From: Mesostigma viride
Taxonomy: Eukaryota > Streptophyta > Mesostigmatophyceae > Mesostigmatales > Mesostigmataceae
Assembly: GCA_009746045.1 (NCBI GenBank)
Contig: RPFO01002088.1
Location: forward strand, 12,501 to 45,000
Length of the DNA: 32,500 nucleotides
Direction: 5' to 3'
A program made the position numbers and the translations under genes. Below the pieces are notes generated by a model. The model worked only from the letters and a program-made list of their open reading frames with translations. It was not told the origin of the DNA and searched no databases. This document shows, piece by piece, positions 28,175 to 32,500 of this stretch; within the stretch, counting starts at the first letter, position 1, and every line of letters begins with the position of its first letter.

Positions 28175-29118
28175 CATGCGTGTGTGTGTGTGTGTGTGTG
28201 TGAATGGGCAAATGGTGGTCAGGCTTGCGGTAGTGCATGCGGGCCGGCTTTTGCGTGGCGTGTGATCGTGTGGAAGGCTAACTGCGGGTTCACAGGTGGG
28301 TGTATGGCCAGCAAAATGCGTGGATGATGGAATGGCTGTGGCTGTGTTGCTGTGTGGCTGGCAAATTTGTTGTCATGTGGCTCTGTGGGGGCTCAGCGGG
28401 TGGATTTTCGTGCATGTGTGTGCCATTTAAGCAAGTGCATGGGCAGGTGGGTGCATGTAATGTCTGGGTGGGTGGGAGACTGCGTGTGCTTGAATGCGCA
28501 CGGTGGACTGGTGTGTGTCTGTGTGCGTGCGCGTGCGTGCGTGTGTGTGTGTGTGTGTGTGCACGTGCCTGCGTGGGTGGGTGGTTGTGTGGCTGTCTGG
28601 CCACCTGCATGATGCGTTTGTGGCTGGCTTTCTCGAGTGGTTTGATGGCAGAGTGGCCAGGTGGCTCAGTAGGTGGCTGTGTGGCTGTGTGGCAGCGTGG
28701 CAGTGTGGCTGCGTGGCTGCGTGACTGCATGGATCAGTGGGTGTGTTTGCGCGCATGCGTGAGCGGTTAAGCAAGTGCATGGGTTCGTGGAGTGTTGTGA
28801 ATGTTGTGTGTGCGTGTGCTTGTGTGTGACTGGGCACATGGCGGGCAGGATTGCGGTCATGGAGGTGGGCCAGCGAGTACGTGGCGGGCGATATGTGTCG
28901 CAGGCCCATTGTGGGTTGGTGGGTGGGTGGCCAGCTAAATGAGTGGGTGGTAGAATGGCTGTGTGGCTGCGTGGGATGAGTGGGTGCTTGTGTGTGCATG
29001 CGCGATTAAGGGAGTGCATACGTGTGTGTGTGTGTGTGTGTGTGAATGGGCACATGGTGGTCAGGAAGGTGGTGAACTGGTGATGCAGTTCAAGACGGCG
29101 AGTGTGTGGTTGGCTAAC
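28175..29118. repeat. Decayed G/T-rich repeats at the array edge
   Basis: Loose repeats of ~0.4 kb carry (TG)n runs (28179-28201, ~28542-28560, ~29019-29044) followed by GAATGGGC or GACTGGGC and ACATGG. GTGGCTGTGTGGC patches between them are related to the 8-bp minisatellite. No protein domain is found in any frame. Confidence 0.7.
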
Positions 29119-29446
29119 GGTGGGTGTGGGTGTGGGTGTGGGTGTGGGTGTGGGTGTGGGTGTGGGTGTGGGTGTGGGTGTGGGTGTGGGTGTGGGTGTG
29201 GGTGTGGGTGTGGGTGTGGGTGTGGGTGTGGGTGTGGGTGTGTGGGTGTGTGGGTGTGGGTGTGGGTGTGGGTGTGGGTGTGGGTGTGGGTGTGGGTGTG
29301 GGTGTGGGTGTGGGTGTGGGTGTGGGTGTGGGTGTGGGTGTGGGTGTGGGTGTGTGGGTGTGTGGGTGTGGGTGTGGGTGTGGGTGTGGGTGTGGGTGTG
29401 GGTGTGGGTGTGGGTGTGGGTGTGGGTGTGGGTGTGGGTGTGGGTG
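29119..29446. repeat. (GGGTGT)n hexanucleotide tract
   Basis: The tract is almost pure GGGTGT, with two GTGTGGGTGTGTGGG interruptions near 29238 and 29350, which split it into blocks of about 80-120 bp. Every unit has a G3 run on plus. A (GT)n tract follows to about 29535. Confidence 0.95.
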
Positions 29447-29472
29447 GGGTGTGGGTGCGTGTGTGTGTGTGG

Positions 29473-29540
<68 letters not shown>
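29447..29540. repeat. (GT)n tract
   Basis: Mostly GT dinucleotides with GGGTGCGTG and GAGTG interruptions, continuing the G/T-rich array. Confidence 0.88.
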
Positions 29541-30010
29541 GGTGTGTGGGGGGTTGGGGGATAGGGGGGGGCGACAGGGTAGCAAGGTGGCTGGGTGGCT
29601 GGCCAGGTGCATGCATGTATGGTTGGCCAATACTGCAGGTGCAATTGGTTGGGTACGTTACTGGCTGAGTGGTTGGTTGATTGGTTGGGTAGATCTGCAT
29701 GGGCACCAGCAGGCAGGCTGTCGGGCATGCAGGCAGGTTGGCGAGTGCGTGGTGGGTGGCTGTGTGGCCGTGCGGCTGCATGGCTGTGTGACTGTGTGGC
29801 TGTGTGGCTCATTGAGTGCAGTTGCACGCGTGTATGTGGGCGATCAAGCAGGTGCATGGGTTGGTGGGTGCGTGGAGAGTTGGTTGGGCGGGCATGCTTG
29901 CATGGGCACATGGCGGGCTGGCTAGCTAACGGGCATGTATTGCAGGCCGGCGAGAGTGCGTGGTTGGTGCCTGTGTGACTGGCTAAGCGGGTGGCGTGTG
30001 GGTGGCTCGT
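29541..30010. repeat. Diverged tenth macrosatellite head
   Basis: GCGACAGGGTAGC near 29570 matches the unit-closing motif GCAACAGGGTAGC. CTGGGTGGCTGGCCAGGTGC, TTGGTTGGGTACGTTACTGG and GCAGGCAGGTTGGCGAGTG match the head in the same order, with many changes. The 8-bp minisatellite is reduced to a few copies near 29757-29810, and no GGGT tract follows. It is an old, unhomogenised copy at the array edge. Confidence 0.85.
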
Positions 30011-31324
30011 GGCTGGGTGTCTGGGTCGGCGTCGAGAGCCCAGATTGCCTGCCCTCATTGTGCGTGGGCACGTGGTGCCATGGGATGTGTTGTGGCATAA
30101 CATGGTGGATGTTGGAGCCGTTGAGGTTGGCTGCAGGCTGACAACCAGGAAAACGTTTGTTGTAACTTGTTACCCTTCCGATTGTCACCGGATGAGACGC
30201 AAATGCGTGTTTTCACACAAAGTGGTATTAATAGATAGAAATGCTCCCGGCTCTGTCGTGTTTCTTGGTAACTTGTGAAGGTTGAGATGTTATTCCCCCA
30301 TGTTTTTGTGCCCTGTCAGTACGACAAGAGACTTCACCAAGACTTCCGGCAACATCAATCAATTAATTAATTAATTAATTAGGAACATAACTCCGTTGGG
30401 AGTACATGTAGCACTCATCCCTGAGAAGGGGCATATGGCTTTTAATACATTCTGGGCTACTTCCTGCAAGGGTAGGGATGTAGACTACACCTGCTCTAGG
30501 TGCACCAAGGGCACCTGCACCACCATGATCTCTCAGAGCGCAAGGGGGCCTGACATGGGGTGGAAGATGGTCCGGCAACATGACCATGATCAAATGAACG
30601 GAAGCAGAGGTGGGGGTGGTTCTTAGTATTGGACATCTGTCTTGCTTTCGGCCACCATGTGTGCGTGAAGTGCGATCGACAAACCCTGTAACGTGACATG
30701 TTTAGGCCGTTGCGTCACCTAGGCGTTGTTGGCATTGGCCCAGTGAGGGGCTCACCAAACAAAGCGACGCTGGGGGCTAAGCTTGTAGGGCTGGTCCTTG
30801 CCCAAGGGCATGATGCCTGCCCAGTCGCCGGCCCCTGGGGCCCCATCCTGGGGCCCCACCTGCGTCCACTTGATCCGCGCATGTCGCTGGCTGGCCGAAA
30901 GGAAAAAAAAACGTGCTGGCTGGCCAGCACGCTACCATTAGCCATACCATTGGCCATGCGTTTGAAGTTAGCCATACCATGTTGCGCGATGTGAGTCCAA
31001 CTGGGAGCTCGCACTGGAGGTCCGTGCCCTGGCCGTCCCGCACAGTAGGCACGGTGCCATGTGTTCGGCCAGAGCACTAGAGCGACGGTATCCGGCATAA
31101 CCACAGTAGGTGCACAGTGCCTTTGGTCAAGGTGCCCTGCCTTGTGCATCCACACGGAATCGGCATGGTGAATTTACTAGTAGCGGAAAAGGGCCTTGAA
31201 CAGGGTGCATCATCAGGTCCCTCATCGCTGGGGGGGCCGGGGCCGTACGTGATTCACCCCTATCATGGTGGAGGTGTTTGTTGTTCGAACCCTCACGAGT
31301 GGCCCGCGTGCAATATGACGTGAA
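30011..31324. other. Non-array DNA, no recognisable gene
   Basis: The composition returns to mixed. (AATT)n fills about 30358-30381. The longest plausible frame, 30396-30626 on plus (76 residues), has a CSRC...GTC cluster but no recognised domain. A perfect hairpin CGTGCTGGC/GCCAGCACG lies at 30913-30932 next to an A9 run. GGCCCCTGGGGCCCC-type words repeat near 30830-30858, and TAGCCATACCAT occurs twice (30939 and 30969). Confidence 0.5.
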
Positions 31325-31377
31325 GATCGTCTGCATGATGCCCCAGCCCTAGCTGGCAGCGCTAGATGGGGATACAA
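31325..31377 (-). mobile_element. Partial LINE 3'-end copy, head-to-tail with the next
   Basis: Read on minus, ATCCCCATCTAGCGCT, GGGGCATCATG and GCAGACGATC match the segment around the LINE stop codon at 14110-14170 and at 31480-31520. It directly follows the tail of the longer copy at 31378, so two LINE 3' ends are joined head to tail. Confidence 0.6.
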
Positions 31378-32500
31378 TAAGTAAGCAAATAGTACTTGCG
31401 TGTCATTCCACGGAGTACCATCCTATTCAATTAATCTCATTAGAAAAGTAATGACACAAATTTAAACAAACGGACAAATATCGTCAGCATCATGCCCCAA
31501 CCATATAGTCCTCGATGGGGATATAACCCTCATCCGAGCCGCGGTCCTCTACTGTAATGGCAGACGCGGCGGTAGTGTAGCGGCTATCCTCAGGGTCGAT
31601 AACCTCCACCTGCGGACTTCTACCCTGGCTAGCAATGGGCCGCGGGGGCCGTGGGGAGACAGCAGGGCCATACCCTTCAGGAAAGATGCTTATCGCAAAT
31701 GGTAGCCCATTCTCCTTGTCAATAATGCGGGCACGGAGTACGGATATTCGCCCAAGCCCTGCATCCTCAAGCCTGGCTGCAGCGTCACGTAGGTCCGGTT
31801 CGCGCGCCGCGTCGGAGCGGGGCGCGCGCAAGTGGGCCAGTGGGTGGCGACGGGACGAGGGGGCCCTGCCATAGGAGGAGGTGTCTGCCTGGTTGGCCAG
31901 TCTTAATTAAGCCCCCCGGCAGGGCCCACATCGGTATTCACCTGGTCTGTGCGGGCGAGATGGCCGGCCATGAGTAGGCGGCGGTGTCGGATGATATGGG
32001 TGACAGGAGGGAGCTGGCCGTAGAGCTGGGCCCGATGGGTGCGGACGCCGAGGATGTGACGGAGCATTCTAGTGACGGTGCCGTCGTCAAGTTGCGCGGT
32101 ACGTCAGCGCCTTGTCGAGGGTCCACGCCTCGCAGCCGTAAAGGAGGATGCTGAGGAGAAGGGCCTTGAATAGAATGCGCTTGCACCGCTCACTCAGGTA
32201 GCGGCATGTCCAGAACCTGTTGAGGCGGCGGAGGGCTGCCCAGGCCTGGCCGATGCGGGTGTAGATGTCGTCTGCCGTGGAGGGGAGCCCGCTGCCAAGG
32301 AGCTTGAAGCGAGTTGCCGGGGGGGCGGGGCAGCTGGGTGGGTGGGTGGGGCTGTCCCTGCAGGGAAGCCGATGGCCACGACCTCCATTTTCTTGCTGAT
32401 CATAAGCCCCACCGCGCGCGCATCCAGTGATATAAAGCTGTCGAGCCAGAGTTGCGCCGACTCCGGGGGTTCCACAAGCGTCGTGTCGTCAGCGTAGATC
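31378..32500 (-). pseudogene. Non-LTR retrotransposon (LINE), 3' part of RT ORF and 3' UTR, runs off the window
   Basis: Read on minus from 32500, the catalytic YADD is at 32496-32485, followed by TTLV, a SFISLDARAVGLMISKKMEVVAIGF segment (the GL.I...K block) and, after a frameshift near 32340, FKLLGSGLP, DDIYTRIGQAWAALRRLNRFW, KRILFKALLLSILLYG and CEAWTL. A further frameshift leads to RMLRHILGVRTHRAQLYGQL and RRLLMAGHLAR, typical of LINE RT C-termini. The last frame (31831-31490) ends DEGYIPIEDYMVGA. The 3' UTR is ~110 bp and the tail is a short TTAC-type repeat at 31378-31388. LINEs copy themselves by target-primed reverse transcription. Several frameshifts make this copy dead. The clade is uncertain (CR1/L2/RTE-like by feel). 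Confidence 0.85.

Noticed and set aside
30904-30932. Rho-independent-terminator look-alike on minus: GC-rich hairpin followed by T9
   Set aside because: The window is eukaryotic, no gene ends there, and one such hairpin is expected by chance in this much repeat-rich DNA.

Overview
The window looks like repeat-dominated, probably heterochromatic or subtelomeric DNA of a eukaryote. I see no bacterial operon, no RNA gene and no intact host protein gene. What can be read as protein belongs to retroelements: a Ty1/copia-class LTR retrotransposon, gag-like starts of two other LTR elements, and a non-LTR retrotransposon. The GC-rich simple repeats and retroelement mix would suit an alga or other protist, but nothing here fixes the lineage.

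Layout from left to right. 1-4799 is a C-rich satellite: a (GCCCTC)n tract, then eight ~0.61-0.65 kb monomers showing a three-monomer higher-order repeat of 1,881 bp. 4800-8008 is the front of an LTR element on the minus strand (element L): a broken gag-like reading frame and a ~2 kb putative LTR with strong hairpins. 8009-8916 is a compound TAGG/ATGT microsatellite lying exactly between the LTR starts of two divergent elements. 8917-16345 is a nest. A second LTR element on the plus strand (element R) was split by a 6.6 kb copia-class element (9000-15573, 5-bp target duplication ACGTT). That element was in turn hit by a 647-bp element with two 206-bp palindromic ends (9518-10164, target duplication CCATG) and by a LINE fragment (14021-14197, 11-bp duplication). 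16411-28174 is a macrosatellite of nine units, each a unique-like head, an 8-bp minisatellite and a long (GGGT)n tract. Units 1-8 form two copies of a four-unit higher-order repeat (~4.71 kb). 28175-30010 holds decayed relatives with (GGGTGT)n and (GT)n. 30011-31324 has no recognisable gene. 31325-32500 is the 3' part of a decayed LINE on the minus strand, running off the window.

The main points for follow-up are these. (a) Four separate elements have 5'-AGTT...AACT-3' termini instead of TG...CA. (b) The 647-bp element has perfect palindromes as its terminal repeats, and their arm resembles the start of element L's LTR. (c) The copia-class element carries its retropepsin-like domain between integrase and reverse transcriptase, with DTQ in place of DTG. 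(d) Two satellite arrays of unrelated sequence, one on each side, have higher-order structure and opposite G-strand polarity, and the right one is almost continuous G-quadruplex sequence.

All coordinates and identities were worked out by eye. No alignment, folding or database search was run.
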